In this document: positions 63,361-64,000 of the stretch, one piece after another
Layout of the letters: the number at the start of each line of letters is the position of its first letter
How positions within the stretch are numbered: position 1 is the stretch's first letter
Assembly (NCBI RefSeq): GCF_000300195.1
Contig: NZ_AMQH01000019.1
Coordinates: 1 to 64,000, forward strand
Direction of reading: 5' to 3'
DNA from: Clostridium tunisiense TJ
GTDB lineage: Bacteria; Bacillota; Clostridia; Clostridiales; Clostridiaceae
Length of the DNA stretch: 64,000 nucleotides
Notes under the pieces: model-generated
Seen by the model: only the letters and a program-made list of their open reading frames with translations
Databases searched by the model: none
What the model was told of the DNA's origin: nothing
Translations under genes and position numbers: made by a program

Positions 63361-64000
63361 ATGAAAAGGTTAAAACAAAAGAGGAGTAATATTGGATTGC
63401 AAAGTAAATTAACTATTAAGATGAAGTTAGTAATTGGATTTCTTCTTATGTCTTTGCTTATAGGAGCAATAGGTACCTTAGGAACTTTAGCAATGAGGCG
63501 GGTTAACAACAATGGAAAGGTAATATCAGATAGTAAATTAGCTTCTGTTGAGAAAGGTACATACATAAGGCATAATATTTTAGCTATAAGAGTTAATATG
63601 GTTAGTATTTTAGATGAAAGTCAAAAAAATAAAATCCAAGATTACTTAGGAGATATTTCAGGTACTGTAGCTTTAAATGATAAGCTTTTTAAAGAACTAG
63701 AGGCTATACCAAACAAGACAAAAGAGGAAGAAGAAATCTATAAGGAACGAATTTTACCAGAGTTAACGAAATATGGTGAAACAAGAGAGAAAGTTATTGA
63801 AGCAGTTAAATCAAATAATTATGCAGAAGCTAGAAGATTATATGATTTTGAGTTGTTGGGTCAAAGTACATTATTGGAAAATGCTTTAACAAAAATGATA
63901 TCAGCTAACTTAAAGGAGAGTGAAAGATTAAAAACCGTAAATAACTCCATTTATTTAAAATCTTTTTACTTTATGATAGTAGCAATAGCAGTTGGTGTTA
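63361..64000 (+). CDS. Methyl-accepting chemotaxis protein, 5' part
   Basis: ATG at 63361 with AAAGGGAT upstream; open to the window edge (213 codons), so the C-terminal HAMP and signalling domains are outside. The first 20 residues are basic and cytoplasmic, then a membrane helix (MKLVIGFLLMSLLIGAIGTLG, about 21-41). An extracytoplasmic helical domain has the 4HB_MCP pattern (NMVSILDESQKNKIQDYLG; EAVKSNNYAEARRLYDFEL; NALTKMISANLKESERLKTVN) and a second membrane helix begins at about 203. The ligand is unknown. Confidence 0.85.
   Translation, partial: MKRLKQKRSNIGLQSKLTIKMKLVIGFLLMSLLIGAIGTLGTLAMRRVNNNGKVISDSKLASVEKGTYIRHNILAIRVNMVSILDESQKNKIQDYLGDISGTVALNDKLFKELEAIPNKTKEEEEIYKERILPELTKYGETREKVIEAVKSNNYAEARRLYDFELLGQSTLLENALTKMISANLKESERLKTVNNSIYLKSFYFMIVAIAVGV

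Noticed and set aside
1..64000. CRISPR arrays, tRNA or rRNA genes, insertion sequences, prophage
   Set aside because: No regularly spaced direct repeats, cloverleaf-like or rRNA-like GC-rich stretches, transposase or phage structural genes were seen on reading.

Overview
The window looks like chromosomal DNA of a low-GC, spore-former-type anaerobe, most likely a Clostridium sensu stricto species. The sequence is very AT-rich, start sites carry strong AGGAGG/GGGGG-type ribosome sites with frequent GTG and TTG starts, and the genes include an oxygen-sensitive glycyl radical enzyme, clostridial-type flavodoxin, an Agr-like peptide signalling system and DUF families typical of Clostridia. I see no rRNA, tRNA, CRISPR array, transposase or prophage. 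Most genes sit in small operons closed by strong intrinsic terminators.

Layout. 1-4.9 kb: secreted CAP-domain protein, peroxiredoxin, DUF1846 protein and an XRE-cupin regulator. 5.1-9.6 kb: trans-4-hydroxy-L-proline dehydratase (HypD), its radical SAM activase, proC and ppnP, which together can reduce hydroxyproline to proline. 9.8-11.1 kb: a TetR-type repressor and a small membrane protein that share the same 13-bp operator. 11.3-14.8 kb (minus strand): a C-S lyase/aminotransferase followed by a cystine-type ABC importer. 15-16.8 kb: anti-sigma and ECF-like sigma pair in reversed order. 17-19.7 kb: a preQ1-I riboswitch with attenuator driving a queuine-salvage operon (queK, S-component transporter, queL). 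19.8-22.8 kb: RidA, GNAT, TetR and a DUF5692 membrane protein. 23-26.8 kb: hypB, a large FAD/Fe-S oxidoreductase and hypA without a hydrogenase. 27-32 kb: erythromycin-esterase-like protein with a decayed paralogue behind it, T-box-controlled gltX, and a UvrC-N-terminal-half nuclease.

32-42 kb: an Smr-less MutS2-like ATPase with an attenuator-like leader that contains a 7-codon upstream ORF, small secreted and hypothetical proteins, a DUF4397 protein, a degenerate HD-GYP protein, SelO and an Spx/ArsC-fold protein. 42.2-45.6 kb: a 312-bp cassette bordered by a 16-bp perfect inverted repeat, holding a small membrane peptide and a convergent candidate antisense RNA, next to a complete agr-like system. 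That system comprises a response regulator and kinase on the plus strand and agrB-agrD on the minus strand, with a predicted serine (lactone-type) autoinducer. 46-53 kb: Xaa-Pro aminopeptidase, YjbR, a soluble PAS kinase, PduL, a DhaS-like regulator and DegV. 53-58.8 kb: nitroreductase, csoR-copA-copZ copper homeostasis with CsoR-type operators, an iron-sulfur flavoprotein and divergent HxlR. 59-64 kb: HelD, a Fur-box-controlled flavodoxin with a DUF3793 protein, and the start of a methyl-accepting chemotaxis protein cut by the window edge.

The most interesting material is regulatory and partly undescribed: the convergent inverted-repeat cassette beside agr, the uORF/attenuator in front of the MutS2-like gene, the agr locus with its serine-type signal, two interspersed repeat families (one of 99 bp in two well-matched copies, one with a covarying stem), and the hypBA-linked oxidoreductase with a long leader hairpin.
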